Positions 43,155 through 51,152 of a stretch of 64,000 nt of DNA are shown piece after piece. Under the pieces are notes generated by a model. That model was given only the letters and a program-made list of their open reading frames with translations. It did no database searches and was not told the origin of the DNA. How positions within the stretch are numbered: position 1 is the first letter of the stretch; each line of letters starts with the position of its first letter. The stretch comes from Actinoplanes sp. DH11 (GTDB taxonomy: Bacteria > Actinomycetota > Actinomycetes > Mycobacteriales > Micromonosporaceae). Made by a program: the position numbers and the translations under genes. The DNA lies in contig NZ_JAHWGU010000020.1 of NCBI RefSeq assembly GCF_020873875.1, forward strand, positions 113,763-177,762, written 5' to 3'.

Positions 43155-44417
43155 TCAGCCGGCGGCGCGCCGGGCGGTGTACTCGGTGGTGCGGTGACCC
43201 GGGTACGGGATCAGGTTGTCCGGCTGCTCGTCGTAGGCCGACTCGGCCCACCGCCGGCTGCTCGACTCCAGCGGGTCGGTGTCGTAGGCGGGCCGGGTGT
43301 GGAACCGCTGCCCGTAATCCATCATCCCGTCGACCAGCCGGTCCACATCGTCGGTCTGCCGGACCACGAGACGCATGAACTGGCTGGTCATGCCGAGCTT
43401 GTTGCCGCACTCGCGGGTCATGATGCCGTGGTTGGCGACCAGGAAGTCACGCAGCGCCACACCGGACCACTCGGCGGGCAGCTTCACCAGGAAGAAGTTG
43501 CCCTGCGAGGGGAACACGGTCAGGCCCGGGATGCGGCTCAGTTCGCGGGCCATCGCGCGACGGTCCCGGCTGAGCAGGCGCAGGCTCTCCTCGTACTCCA
43601 TCTCGTGGTCGGAGATCATGTGCACGACCTTCTCCGCGAGGGAGTTCAGGTTCCATTTCGGCAGCGTCTTGGCGATCTTCCCGGCGATGGCCGGGTTGGC
43701 CAGCAGATATCCGAAGCGGATGCCGTGCAGGCCGAAGTTCTTGCCGAGGCTCTTCAGCACCACCGCGTTCGGGCGGATCACCGCGTCCGGGCCCACCGAG
43801 GGGTACCGCTCGGCGTCGGAGAAGTCGATGAACGACTCGTCGACCACCACCAGGTCCAGGTCGCTGAGCGCGTCCATGAACCGGATCACGTCCCGGCGCG
43901 GCAGGTAGTTGCCGTCCGGGTTGTTCACGTTGCAGATCACCGCGACCCGGGACTTGCGCTCCCGGATGAACTCGACGTACTCCTCCAGGTCGAGCCGGAA
44001 GCCGTCGCGTTCCTGCAGCGGGAACATGTCCACCCGCTTGCCGGTCTCCAGGGGCTGGTCGGTCCACCGGCCGAACGTCGGGATCGGGATGGCCAGGCTC
44101 TCCTTGACCAGCAGATGGTCGATCCAGGTGATCAGCTCGGTGGAGCCGTTCGCCATCGCGACCGTCTGCGGGTGCAGGTTGAGCACGCTCGCCAGTTTCT
44201 TCGTGATGGTGGCCGCGTCGCTCGGGTAGTACTTGAGGATGCTCTTCAGGTCCCGGCTGAGCTCGTCGAACATCTCCGGGGTGGGGAAGTACGGGTTGCA
44301 CGGGATGCAGAAGTCGACGATCTCGGCGCCCTCACCGGCGGCCCGCGCGAGGTCGAAATAGGACGCGCTGTGCGCTCCCTTGTGCAGGATCGACGTGTCG
44401 ATTCCGGTCCGTGCCAC
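43155..44417 (-). CDS. PLP-dependent class I/II aminotransferase (HisC/CobD-like)
   Basis: A 420-residue fold-type I enzyme. Family features: NGSTELITWID phosphate-binding region, NVNNPDGNYLPRRD, the PLP-ring Asp in LVVVDESFIDFSD, the Schiff-base Lys in LKSLGKNFGLHGIRFGYLL and the Arg in FMRLVVRQTDD. It is nearest in feel to histidinol-phosphate aminotransferase and threonine-phosphate decarboxylase (CobD), but neither histidine nor cobalamin genes are near. A C-terminal tail of about 50 residues is extra. GTG 44417 is chosen because GAGGAGG lies five bases upstream; an open frame extends 52 codons further. It is divergent from the secreted cupin gene. Confidence 0.88.
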   Translation of the reverse strand: MARTGIDTSILHKGAHSASYFDLARAAGEGAEIVDFCIPCNPYFPTPEMFDELSRDLKSILKYYPSDAATITKKLASVLNLHPQTVAMANGSTELITWIDHLLVKESLAIPIPTFGRWTDQPLETGKRVDMFPLQERDGFRLDLEEYVEFIRERKSRVAVICNVNNPDGNYLPRRDVIRFMDALSDLDLVVVDESFIDFSDAERYPSVGPDAVIRPNAVVLKSLGKNFGLHGIRFGYLLANPAIAGKIAKTLPKWNLNSLAEKVVHMISDHEMEYEESLRLLSRDRRAMARELSRIPGLTVFPSQGNFFLVKLPAEWSGVALRDFLVANHGIMTRECGNKLGMTSQFMRLVVRQTDDVDRLVDGMMDYGQRFHTRPAYDTDPLESSSRRWAESAYDEQPDNLIPYPGHRTTEYTARRAAG

Positions 44418-44559
44418 GCTGGCCTCCTCGGTGACGTTGCCGCCACCCAGTACGGAGCCGGATGCGGAATCGTTCACCGCGGGTGTTCGCGGGAGCGCCC
44501 GACGATCATCCCGCTCGTTGACCCCGGTGAAAGGACAGACGGCAACGAGAGGGGTGGAC

Positions 44560-44973
44560 ATGCGGGGAATCATCGGTATCGGGCTGGCAGTGGTGATCCT
44601 GTTCTCGTCCGGTCAACCGGCCCGGGCCACGCCGGGTCACGGCGTCAGTGCCAAGGTGGTCGGGCAGTGGACGGTGGACGACACCGATTACGTCCTCCGG
44701 GAGATCACCATCCGGCCCGGTGGCAGCACCGGCTGGCACCGGCATCCGGGACTTGTCCTGGCCAGCGTGCAGCGCGGCACGCTCACCCACCGGATGTCGG
44801 ACTGCGTGACGGTACGCCGGTACGCCGTCGGCGAGAGCCTGATGGAGGACCCGGACGACGGCCGCGCGCACCTCGGCGAGAACCGGGGCAGCAAACCGGT
44901 GGTGCTCGACGCGGTCTACGCCACGCCACAGGGCCGGCCGCTCGCCGTCGACTCGCCGGCACCGGCCTGCTGA
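44560..44973 (+). CDS. Secreted small cupin-domain protein
   Basis: A 137-residue protein with a signal peptide (RGIIGIGLAVVILFSSGQPA, cleavage near ARA/T) and a single cupin beta-barrel. The metal-binding motif GSTGWHRHPGLVLASVQRG (His-x-His) and a second, partly conserved part (AHLGENRG) suggest a metal site. Being exported is unusual for a cupin of this size. The substrate is unknown. GAGAGGGG lies seven bases before ATG 44560. It is transcribed divergently from the aminotransferase. Confidence 0.8.
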   Translation: MRGIIGIGLAVVILFSSGQPARATPGHGVSAKVVGQWTVDDTDYVLREITIRPGGSTGWHRHPGLVLASVQRGTLTHRMSDCVTVRRYAVGESLMEDPDDGRAHLGENRGSKPVVLDAVYATPQGRPLAVDSPAPAC

Positions 44974-44988
44974 TCCCGGGCCGCCGTT

Positions 44989-45005
44989 TCATCCACGCCG
45001 GATGA
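44989..45005 (+). promoter_or_regulatory. Operator-like motif TCATCC-N5-GGATGA, site 1 (perfect)
   Basis: TCATCC-ACGCC-GGATGA, exact six-base arms, centred about 71 bases before the DUF6069 gene start (45068). It is the best copy of a motif found five times in the 45-51 kb island. Confidence 0.6.
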
Positions 45006-45067
45006 GGCGCGGGCGTGCCTCCGGAACCAGGCTCGGTGCTGGCAGCCCCGACCTTCCGGAGGACGGC

Positions 45068-45565
45068 ATGACCGGTATGAACGCACCGCTCGACCCGACG
45101 CCGCGCCCCGCGGTGAACGGCGGCAAGCTCTGGTCCGGCGGCGCCGCGACCGCCGCGGTCGCGGCCCTGATCGCCGTCGTCGGCATCATCCTGGGCCGCG
45201 GCGTCTTCGGCATCGACGTGCTGGCCCCGAAGGGCGAGGGCACCTGGGGCGACGCCAGTACCGGCTGGTACGCCTTCGGCGCCGCCCTCGCCGCGATCCT
45301 CGCCACCGGGCTGGTCCACGCGCTGATCATCACCACGCCGCGGCCGATGCGGTTCTTCGGCTGGGTGGTGGGGCTCAGCACGGTGGTGGCGATGCTCGGG
45401 CCGTTCGCCACCGACGCCGGCCTGGCCGCCCGGATCTACACGGCCGGGCTCAACCTCGTGCTGGGCGTGGCCATCGGCTCGCTGATCGCCGGGGTGGCGC
45501 GGTCCGCGACGATCGTGCTGCCGCCCCGATCGGCGCCGGGCGTCTATCCCCAGCAGTACCGCTGA
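45068..45565 (+). CDS. DUF6069-like four-helix membrane protein
   Basis: A 165-residue protein with a short Pro-rich N-terminus and four transmembrane helices: AAVAALIAVVGIILGRGVF, WYAFGAALAAILATGLVHAL, FFGWVVGLSTVVAMLGPFA and LNLVLGVAIGSLIAGVA. Length and helix pattern fit DUF6069 of actinomycetes. Function unknown. GGAGG five bases before ATG 45068 fixes the start. It heads a three-gene unit (13 bases to the next gene, which then overlaps the RDD gene). The perfect TCATCC-N5-GGATGA motif lies upstream. Confidence 0.7.
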   Translation: MTGMNAPLDPTPRPAVNGGKLWSGGAATAAVAALIAVVGIILGRGVFGIDVLAPKGEGTWGDASTGWYAFGAALAAILATGLVHALIITTPRPMRFFGWVVGLSTVVAMLGPFATDAGLAARIYTAGLNLVLGVAIGSLIAGVARSATIVLPPRSAPGVYPQQYR

Positions 45566-45578
45566 GAAGGAGCGCGTG

Positions 45579-46076
45579 ATGAGCATGCCGGGACTGCTGC
45601 GATTCGGTGATCTGGCGCTCGGTGCCGCGATCCGCGCGGGGGAGAACACCGCCGAGGTGGTGGATCGGCTCCGGGCCGCCGACCCGCTGGACCGGCTCCG
45701 GTCCGCCGCCACACCGGGCCAGGCAGTGCAGCGGCGGGTGGACGAACTGCGGGACCGGCTCGGCGCGCTGACCCGGCACGGCACGGCGGAACGCCGGCGG
45801 GGCCAGGACCGGGTGGGCCGGGCGGTGGACGCCGCGATGACCACGATCGCCGCGTCCCCGCTGGTGAACCGGGTCGTCGAGGTTCAGGTGGACCGGGTGC
45901 TGCGGATGCTGGCGGACGAGCCGGAACGGGTCCGGGCGCTGGTCCGCGAGCAGCGGGACACCGTGGTCGGCGAGATGGTCGGCCGGGTGCGCGGCGGTGC
46001 GGCGGCCGGTGACGCGGCGGTGGAGCGGCTCACCCTGCGGATGACCCGCCGGGATGGTGCCTCCGGAGCGACATGA
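45579..46076 (+). CDS. Helical protein of unknown function
   Basis: A 165-residue soluble, Arg/Glu/Ala-rich, almost wholly helical protein (LRDRLGALTRHGTAERRRGQ, VVEVQVDRVLRMLADEPERV). I do not recognise a family. The first line MSMPGLLRFGDLALGAA resembles the N-terminus of the SHOCT protein at 46662-46955 (MITMPGLLRGVARTA), suggesting a shared membrane-associating or amphipathic start. AAGGAG lies six bases before ATG 45579. The stop overlaps the RDD gene start (ATGA). Confidence 0.65.
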   Translation: MSMPGLLRFGDLALGAAIRAGENTAEVVDRLRAADPLDRLRSAATPGQAVQRRVDELRDRLGALTRHGTAERRRGQDRVGRAVDAAMTTIAASPLVNRVVEVQVDRVLRMLADEPERVRALVREQRDTVVGEMVGRVRGGAAAGDAAVERLTLRMTRRDGASGAT

Positions 46077-46537
46077 CCAGGCCCGGCTCCGCGGTGCTGC
46101 GCGAGACCGGCGCGGCACCGGGCGGTTACGGCGGGCTGGTCAGCCGGGCGATGGCGTACGCGGCCGACGCGTTCCTCGTCGTCCTGCTGTCCGGCGCCAC
46201 CGGCATGGTCCTCGTGATGATCGCGTCGGTGGCCGGCGTGGACGCGCGGGAGATCCGCGATCTCGTCGTCTCGCCCTACCTGCTCGGCCTGCCGTCGGTG
46301 ATGGCGATCTACTGTGCGTCGTTCTGGCTGCTCGCCGGGCGCACCCCGGGCATGGCGGTGCTCGGGCTGCGTGTGGTCCGGGCCGACGGCCGGCCGGTGC
46401 GCTGGCCGGCCGCGCTGGTCCGGGGCGTGCTGCTCGCGTACTTCCCGGTCGGTGCCCTGTGGCTGATCGTGGACCGGCGGCGCCAGGCGGTGCACGACAA
46501 GGTGGCCGGGACCGTGGTGGTGCGGGTGCCGGGATAG
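46073..46537 (+). CDS. RDD-family membrane protein
   Basis: A 154-residue protein with the RDD pattern: Arg and Asp in the first helix (GLVSRAMAYAADAFLVVLL), a second helix (YLLGLPSVMAIYCASFWLLA), the conserved GRTPGMAVLGLRVVRADG loop, and a last helix pair followed by DRRRQAVHDKVAGTVVV. RDD proteins are small membrane proteins, some with Na+/H+ exchange activity; the role here is unknown. It is coupled by an ATGA overlap to the upstream helical protein. Confidence 0.88.
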   Translation: MTRPGSAVLRETGAAPGGYGGLVSRAMAYAADAFLVVLLSGATGMVLVMIASVAGVDAREIRDLVVSPYLLGLPSVMAIYCASFWLLAGRTPGMAVLGLRVVRADGRPVRWPAALVRGVLLAYFPVGALWLIVDRRRQAVHDKVAGTVVVRVPG

Positions 46538-46615
46538 CCCCGAAGCCGGCCTCCCGAAGCCGGCCCCGGATCCGGCCAGCGAAGCCTGCCTCCCGGAACC
46601 GGCCGGGACACGCAG

Positions 46616-46650
46616 CGCGCCGGCCGCCGTGTGTCGCGGCGGCCGGCGCG
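46616..46650. terminator. Hairpin between convergent operons
   Basis: CGCGCCGGCCGCCG and CGGCGGCCGGCGCG are exact 14-base complements with a seven-base loop, between the RDD gene and the convergent SHOCT gene. Confidence 0.75.
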
Positions 46651-46661
46651 GGATGGCGCGG

Positions 46662-46955
46662 TCAGCGCAGGATGCGGGCTTTCTGCGCCTCGAACTCGGC
46701 GTCGGTCAGGACACCCTGTTCCTTCAGCTCACCGAGCTTCTGGAGCTGCTCGATCTTCGCGGTCATCGGGTCGGCCGCCGGTTCGGCGGGCGGCGGTGCG
46801 TACTGCTGCTGCTGTTGCGGCGCCTCCTGCTCCTCGGCCTGCCGGGACCAGCGGCCGGCCTGCCGGCGGGAGACGCGGTTGGAGACGGCTGTCGCCGTGC
46901 CGGCGATCACCGCGGTGCGGGCCACGCCACGCAGAAGTCCGGGCATCGTGATCAC
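46662..46955 (-). CDS. SHOCT-domain protein
   Basis: A 97-residue protein. The N-terminal MITMPGLLRGVARTAVIAGT is hydrophobic, followed by a Gln/Pro-rich linker (EAPQQQQQYAPPPAEP) and a C-terminal SHOCT helix pair (IEQLQKLGELKEQGVLTDAE, FEAQKARIL). SHOCT domains are short oligomerisation or binding modules. It starts at GTG 46955, overlapping the stop of the DUF6325 gene (GTGA), as the last gene of a three-gene minus-strand unit. Confidence 0.85.
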   Translation of the reverse strand: MITMPGLLRGVARTAVIAGTATAVSNRVSRRQAGRWSRQAEEQEAPQQQQQYAPPPAEPAADPMTAKIEQLQKLGELKEQGVLTDAEFEAQKARILR

Positions 46956-47416
46956 CGCCCGCCGAGTCGGGAGACCTCGGGCGCGAACGCCGCGTCGGTC
47001 TCGTCCAGGGCCGCGAGCATGGCCTGCACCGGGATCCGGCCGCCGGCCACCAGTTGCGCACCGTTGCGCCGCAGGGTGACGGCGAGCGGGGCCGCCCAGG
47101 TGTTCTCGTAGACCAGCAGCACCGCCGCCGACCCGGCGGTCAGCGCCGCGCCGGCCTCGCGCAGGTCGTCGCCGCCGAGCATGCCGGAGGCCGCGCCATG
47201 GAACGCGCCCAGCTCGGCGAAGTCCAGGTCCCGCCCTTCGATCGCGGTCACCGTGCCGTCGTGGTTCTTCCGGACGAACGCGATGTCCAGCACCCGGATC
47301 AGGTGCCGGTCCACCAGGTCCAGCAGCAGGGGGAAGGCGTCACCTCGCAGGCTCCCGTCCGGGAACTCCACGCACATGTAGTCGATCGGTCCCATCTCCA
47401 GCAGTTCGTCAGCCAT
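46952..47416 (-). CDS. DUF6325-family protein
   Basis: A 154-residue soluble protein with the family pattern: MGPIDYMCVEFPDGSLRGDA, then LLDLVDRHLIRVLDIAFVRK and DGTVTAIEGRDLDF, and a C-terminal LLVYENTWAAPLAVTLRRNG. It is related to the DUF1269 group often found with SHOCT proteins in stress clusters. Biochemical function unknown. It overlaps the upstream small membrane gene by eight bases and the SHOCT gene by four, so the three are one operon. Confidence 0.82.
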   Translation of the reverse strand: MADELLEMGPIDYMCVEFPDGSLRGDAFPLLLDLVDRHLIRVLDIAFVRKNHDGTVTAIEGRDLDFAELGAFHGAASGMLGGDDLREAGAALTAGSAAVLLVYENTWAAPLAVTLRRNGAQLVAGGRIPVQAMLAALDETDAAFAPEVSRLGGR

Positions 47417-47603
47417 CGATCCCTCCAGGGGTGTGCCCGCGGCGCTGCACCGCGTTCTCCAGGCTCAGTCCGATCAGCGCGCCACCGGCGGCCGCCACCA
47501 GCGGCAGCACCACCAGGACGCCGTAGTCGGGGCGTGGCGGCCGGCCGCGCAGTACGCCGTACGCGGCCACCGCCCGTTGTCTCGTCCTCGTTCTCCTGCT
47601 CAT
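47409..47603 (-). CDS. Small membrane protein heading the DUF6325-SHOCT operon
   Basis: A 64-residue protein with an Arg-rich N-terminus (MSRRTRTRQRAVAAYG) and one transmembrane helix (YGVLVVLPLVAAAGGALIGL). GGAGGGAAG lies just before the ATG. It overlaps the next gene by eight bases. Family unknown. Two copies of the island's operator-like motif lie 110-180 bases upstream. Confidence 0.7.
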   Translation of the reverse strand: MSRRTRTRQRAVAAYGVLRGRPPRPDYGVLVVLPLVAAAGGALIGLSLENAVQRRGHTPGGIDG

Positions 47604-47711
47604 CGCTTCCCTCCGGGATCGTCAGGTCGTCGTGCGGTCAGGACGCGGCCGGTCCCGGGCGCGCCGGCGATGCCGTTGCCTCAGCGTGCGGGACCGGCGG
47701 CCGGACCGGCC

Positions 47712-47728
47712 TCACCCGGCGCGGATGA
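47712..47728. promoter_or_regulatory. Operator-like motif, site 2
   Basis: TCACCC-GGCGC-GGATGA, one mismatch to TCATCC-N5-GGATGA, about 117 bases before the minus-strand gene starting at 47603. Confidence 0.45.
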
Positions 47729-47763
47729 GCCGGGCCGTCGATCCGGGGCCGCACCCGGCCGAT

Positions 47764-47780
47764 TCATCCGTTCCGGGTGC
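47764..47780. promoter_or_regulatory. Operator-like motif, site 3 (weaker)
   Basis: TCATCC-GTTCC-GGGTGC, a perfect left arm and two mismatches on the right, 52 bases from site 2 (about five helical turns). Confidence 0.35.
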
Positions 47781-47829
47781 GGCGTCCCCCTCGGCCGCCC
47801 CGCGGCCCGGCGAGCATCGGCCCGGCGGG

Positions 47830-49227
47830 TCAGATGCCCGCCCGGCTGCTCAGCCGGCCGTCCTCGATCGCCGCGGCGAACGCGGCATGGTCGCGTTCGG
47901 CCTGGTCGGCGTAGAGCTCGGCGTACTCGGCGAGGGCCCGGTCGAACTTCTCGCCGGACCCGAGGTAACCGGCGATCGCGATCCGGTCGCCGGTGCGGGC
48001 GTGCGCCCGGGCCAGGGTCCACGCGCAGAGCCCGCCGTAGACGCGCATCCCCACCGGGTCCATCTCCTCGACCACCGCGCCGCCTTTCCAGTCACGCAGC
48101 TGGCGCACGTAGAAGTCGCGGGTCCGGCCGTCGAAGCCGGGCACGGTGTGCCAGCCGAGGAAGATGTCGCTGGCCGCCTGCATGAGCCGCTGCCCGACGA
48201 CCACCCGCCGCCCCTCGGGCCCCTCGGCCGGCTCGTCGCCGGCCAGCACCGACCGGCCGGCCTCCTTCACCTGCAGGAGCAGCGGGTCCGCGTCGTCGCG
48301 GCCGCGCAGCAGCACGATCCAGCAGCGGGTGCCGACGCTGCCCACGCCGACCACCTTGCGGGCCAGGTCGAGGAACTCGAACCGGTCCAGCAGCTGCCGG
48401 CGGTCCTCGGGCAGGCTTTCCCGGAAACCGTCGAGGAGGCCGAGGATCTGGCTTTCCAGCTGTTTGCGGGCCACGTCCGGGACCAGGTCCTGCACCGGGA
48501 CCAGCAGCGGCGGGTCGGCGACGATCCGGCGTTCCCCGTCGACCACGGAGGTCAGCTTCCGGTAGGCCTGCAGGCTGGTGCGGGTCCGTGCCTTGGCGCC
48601 GGCCTTGGCGAGCCTGGTCAGCCGGCTCTTGCCGAGCTGGTCGCCGAACTGCTCGCGGAGCTCGTCGACGTCGGCGCGGGTGTACCACAGTTCCAGTTCG
48701 CCCATCGCCGCGAAAGCGGCCATCGCCTCCCGGTAGCGCCGGGCCGCGAACCGGACCGCGAAGGCCCGCTCCTTGCGCCGGAAGCCGTTCGCCCGGCCGG
48801 CCAGCGCGATGCTGACGACCAGCCGTTTCAGGTCCCACTCGAACGGGCCGCGGCAGGTCTCGTCGAAGTCGTTGAGGTCGAAGACGAGACGGCGCTCGGG
48901 GGACGCGTACACCCCGAAGTTGTAGAGGTGCGCGTCGCCGCAGAGCTGGGTGATCAGCCCGGTGTGCGGCGCGGCGGCCAGGTCGGCGGCCATCACCCCG
49001 GCCGAGCCGCGCAGGAACGTCAGCGGCGAGACCGCCATCCGGGCGTGCCGGATCGGCAGGAGCTCGGGAAGACGGTCCGCCTCCTCCGCGGTGAGCACGT
49101 CGATCGGGTCGGCCCGGCCGGCCGGCGGCTCGAAGCCGGCGTGCGCGTCCACGGGCACGACCTCGCGGGCGGCCCGGCCCGCCGCCGCGCGGGCGGCGGG
49201 GTCGCGGGGCCCGAGGGTACGTGTCAT
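47830..49227 (-). CDS. DUF2252-family protein (kinase-like fold)
   Basis: A 465-residue protein with DUF2252 hallmarks: the N-terminal RHARMAVSPLTFLRGSAGVM, the metal/nucleotide-like QLCGDAHLYNFGVYASPERR, FDLNDFDETCRGPFEWDLKR and a C-terminal RVYGGLCAWTLARAHARTGD. The GDAHxxNFG and DxNDFD motifs recall the HxDxxxxN and D of aminoglycoside-kinase-like folds, so it may be a small-molecule or protein kinase. No activity is established to my knowledge. Its ATG overlaps the mini-DUF1269 stop (ATGA). It is last in a four-gene minus-strand operon (51023 to 47830). Confidence 0.9.
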   Translation of the reverse strand: MTRTLGPRDPAARAAAGRAAREVVPVDAHAGFEPPAGRADPIDVLTAEEADRLPELLPIRHARMAVSPLTFLRGSAGVMAADLAAAPHTGLITQLCGDAHLYNFGVYASPERRLVFDLNDFDETCRGPFEWDLKRLVVSIALAGRANGFRRKERAFAVRFAARRYREAMAAFAAMGELELWYTRADVDELREQFGDQLGKSRLTRLAKAGAKARTRTSLQAYRKLTSVVDGERRIVADPPLLVPVQDLVPDVARKQLESQILGLLDGFRESLPEDRRQLLDRFEFLDLARKVVGVGSVGTRCWIVLLRGRDDADPLLLQVKEAGRSVLAGDEPAEGPEGRRVVVGQRLMQAASDIFLGWHTVPGFDGRTRDFYVRQLRDWKGGAVVEEMDPVGMRVYGGLCAWTLARAHARTGDRIAIAGYLGSGEKFDRALAEYAELYADQAERDHAAFAAAIEDGRLSSRAGI

Positions 49228-49472
49228 CGGGTGTGATCCCCGAACGTCTGGTTGAGGATCTCCACCTCGCCCTCGGTGATCTGCGTGCGGATGCGTTCCA
49301 GTTCGGCGCGGCCGATGCCGGTGCCCTGCAGGCTCTCGTCCAGCGCGCCGATGCCGGCCCCGAGCACGCCGCCGATCTTCACGAGGCCGTCGCGGGCGGC
49401 GTCGTGCAGGATCCGGGACATCTGCTCCGCGCGGCCTGGTTCGTCGAACTTCCACACCGTGAACGTGGTCAT
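49224..49472 (-). CDS. Shortened DUF1269-like protein
   Basis: An 82-residue protein. Its start (MTTFTVWKFDEPGRAEQMSR, then DGLVKI) matches the N-terminal strand and helix of DUF1269 proteins, which are normally about 160 residues with a Gly-rich membrane hairpin. Here the hairpin is reduced to GGVLGAGIGALDESL and is followed at once by the helix GIGRAELERIRTQITEGE; the C-terminal strand and helix are gone. It looks like a deletion derivative rather than a decayed gene, because the frame, ribosome site (GAGGAG) and overlaps on both sides (ATGA) are intact. Confidence 0.75.
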   Translation of the reverse strand: MTTFTVWKFDEPGRAEQMSRILHDAARDGLVKIGGVLGAGIGALDESLQGTGIGRAELERIRTQITEGEVEILNQTFGDHTR

Positions 49473-50593
49473 GACGTGCTCCTCGGAGGTTCGGGTGGTG
49501 GCGGCGGGCCGCCGGACAGCAGGGTGTTGATCCACCGGGTGGACGGGTCGATGTCGATCAGCAGGCCCTTGGCGAAGAGGGTGAGCGGGATCGCCAGCAG
49601 GGCGCCGAGCGCGCCCAGCACCCACGCCCAGAAGACGAGGGAGAGGAACGAGACGGTGGCGGAGAGGCCTACCGCGTCGCCGACGATCTTCGGTTGGATG
49701 ACCGACTGGATGACGAAGTTGACCACGCAGTAGAGCGCGATCACGGTCAGCATCAGGTCGGTGCCGCCCTCGAGCAGAGCCAGCAGGGCGGGCGGGACCA
49801 GCCCGATCACGAAGCCGATGTTCGGGATGTAGTTGGTGATGAACGCGAGCAGTCCCCACAGCACCGGCAGCGGCACGCCCAGCGCCCAGAGCAGCCCGGT
49901 GTCGACGACCGCCACGATCAGCCCGAAGACCGTCGACACCAGCAGATAGCGGCGGGTGCCCTGGGCGAACGACCGGAGCGCCCCGACCACCTGCGGCCGC
50001 TCCGCCGTCGTGGATCGCAGCCGGGCCGGGAAGCCCACCGTGTCCAGGCACATGAAGAGCAGCACGGCGAGCAGGAAGACGGTGTTCGACAGCAGGCCGG
50101 CGAGACCGCCGACGAGGGACTCGACGAGCTGGATCACGTTGCCCGGGTCGGCGCCGGCCACCGCGTCGCGCAGTTGCGGCACGCTGATCCCGAGGCCACC
50201 GAGCCCGCTGACCAGCTGGTCGCGCAGGGTGGCGAACTGTTCCCGGTACTGCGGGAGCATGTCGACCAGGCGGGCCACCGAGACGGCCAGCGCGCCGCCG
50301 ATGGCGAGGAGCACCAGGTAGACCACAGTGACGGTAGCCGTCGTCGCCAGCCAGACCGGCGTGCCGTGCCGGCGCAGCCCCGAGGTCAGCGGGCTCACCG
50401 TGACGGCGAGCATCAGCGCCAGGAAAATCGGCCCGATCAGGTCGGCGACCCCGCGCATCCCGGCGATCGTGACCACGGCGCCGGCCGTCCCGAGCAGGAC
50501 GACCACGCCGCGGGGAAGTCCGGTGGGCCCCGACCGGCCGGGGCCGCCGTCCAGTACGGTCCCGGCCGGGCGAGGATCACTGCCGGACCTCAC
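49469..50593 (-). CDS. AI-2E family transporter
   Basis: A 374-residue membrane protein with eight or so helices. Family features: GVADLIGPIFLALMLAVTVSP near the start, a long amphipathic central part (YREQFATLRDQLVSGLGGLG), then NYIPNIGFVIGLVPPALLAL and VIQPKIVGDAVGLSATVSF. The P-x-I-G-x and QPKI-G motifs are diagnostic. Members have been linked to AI-2 export or Na+/H+ antiport; the substrate here is unknown. GTG 50593 overlaps the DUF7144 gene by 17 bases, and its stop overlaps the next ATG. Confidence 0.9.
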   Translation of the reverse strand: MRSGSDPRPAGTVLDGGPGRSGPTGLPRGVVVLLGTAGAVVTIAGMRGVADLIGPIFLALMLAVTVSPLTSGLRRHGTPVWLATTATVTVVYLVLLAIGGALAVSVARLVDMLPQYREQFATLRDQLVSGLGGLGISVPQLRDAVAGADPGNVIQLVESLVGGLAGLLSNTVFLLAVLLFMCLDTVGFPARLRSTTAERPQVVGALRSFAQGTRRYLLVSTVFGLIVAVVDTGLLWALGVPLPVLWGLLAFITNYIPNIGFVIGLVPPALLALLEGGTDLMLTVIALYCVVNFVIQSVIQPKIVGDAVGLSATVSFLSLVFWAWVLGALGALLAIPLTLFAKGLLIDIDPSTRWINTLLSGGPPPPPEPPRSTS

Positions 50594-51023
50594 GGCCGTG
50601 CACGGTCAGCGCGTAGATGACCAGCACGTCCAGGGCGATCATGATGGTGGACCAGAAGGGGTACGCGGGCAGGAAGGCCAGGTTCGCCAGCGCGCTGAAC
50701 ACGGCGACGACGATGCCTGTCACGCGGGCCCACATCTGCCCGGAGAGGATGCCGAAACCGGCGCCCAGCGTGATCAGGCCGATGGCCAGGTGGGTCCAGC
50801 CCCAGGCGGTGAAGTCCATCGGGATGACCAGGCCCGCCGCGGTGGTCACGTAGAAGTCGTCGCGGAAGATCGCAACGAGGCCTTCCACGATCTGGAAGCC
50901 GCCGAGCATCAGCAGCATGACCCCGGCGAACACCACCATCCCCACCCAGCCGGAGGGCTGAGCTCGTCCGGCGGGTGTGTACGCCGGGTCCTCGTACGAC
51001 CGTCGGGGCTCTGTGTCCGTCAT
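50577..51023 (-). CDS. DUF7144-family membrane protein
   Basis: A 148-residue protein with four helices: WVGMVVFAGVMLLMLGGFQI, MDFTAWGWTHLAIGLITLGA, GQMWARVTGIVVAVFSALAN and STIMIALDVLVIYALTV. The DDFYVTTAAGL and WGW motifs are typical of the family. Function unknown. AGGAG is near the ATG. It heads the minus-strand operon with AI-2E, mini-DUF1269 and DUF2252 genes. Motif site 4 lies about 77 bases upstream. A shortened paralogue is at 60181-60552. Confidence 0.85.
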   Translation of the reverse strand: MTDTEPRRSYEDPAYTPAGRAQPSGWVGMVVFAGVMLLMLGGFQIVEGLVAIFRDDFYVTTAAGLVIPMDFTAWGWTHLAIGLITLGAGFGILSGQMWARVTGIVVAVFSALANLAFLPAYPFWSTIMIALDVLVIYALTVHGREVRQ

Positions 51024-51091
51024 GCTCCATCTCCTGACGCCAGAGGAAGTGCGGATGAGCCCGATGGTGGTCCGGCGCCGCGCCGGGCACG

Positions 51092-51108
51092 CCATCCGTG
51101 GCGAATGA
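51092..51108 (-). promoter_or_regulatory. Operator-like motif, site 4
   Basis: CCATCC-GTGGC-GAATGA on the plus strand (minus: TCATTC-N5-GGATGG), two mismatches to the consensus. It is centred about 77 bases before the DUF7144 gene start at 51023. Confidence 0.45.
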
Positions 51109-51152
51109 ACCGGGGCCGGGACGTGCCCGGCGCCCGGCGGCGGCGGCGGAAC

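Noticed and set aside
46542..46600. CCGAAGCCGGCC direct repeats after the RDD gene
   Set aside because: Short, GC-only and next to a terminator. Likely chance or local slippage.
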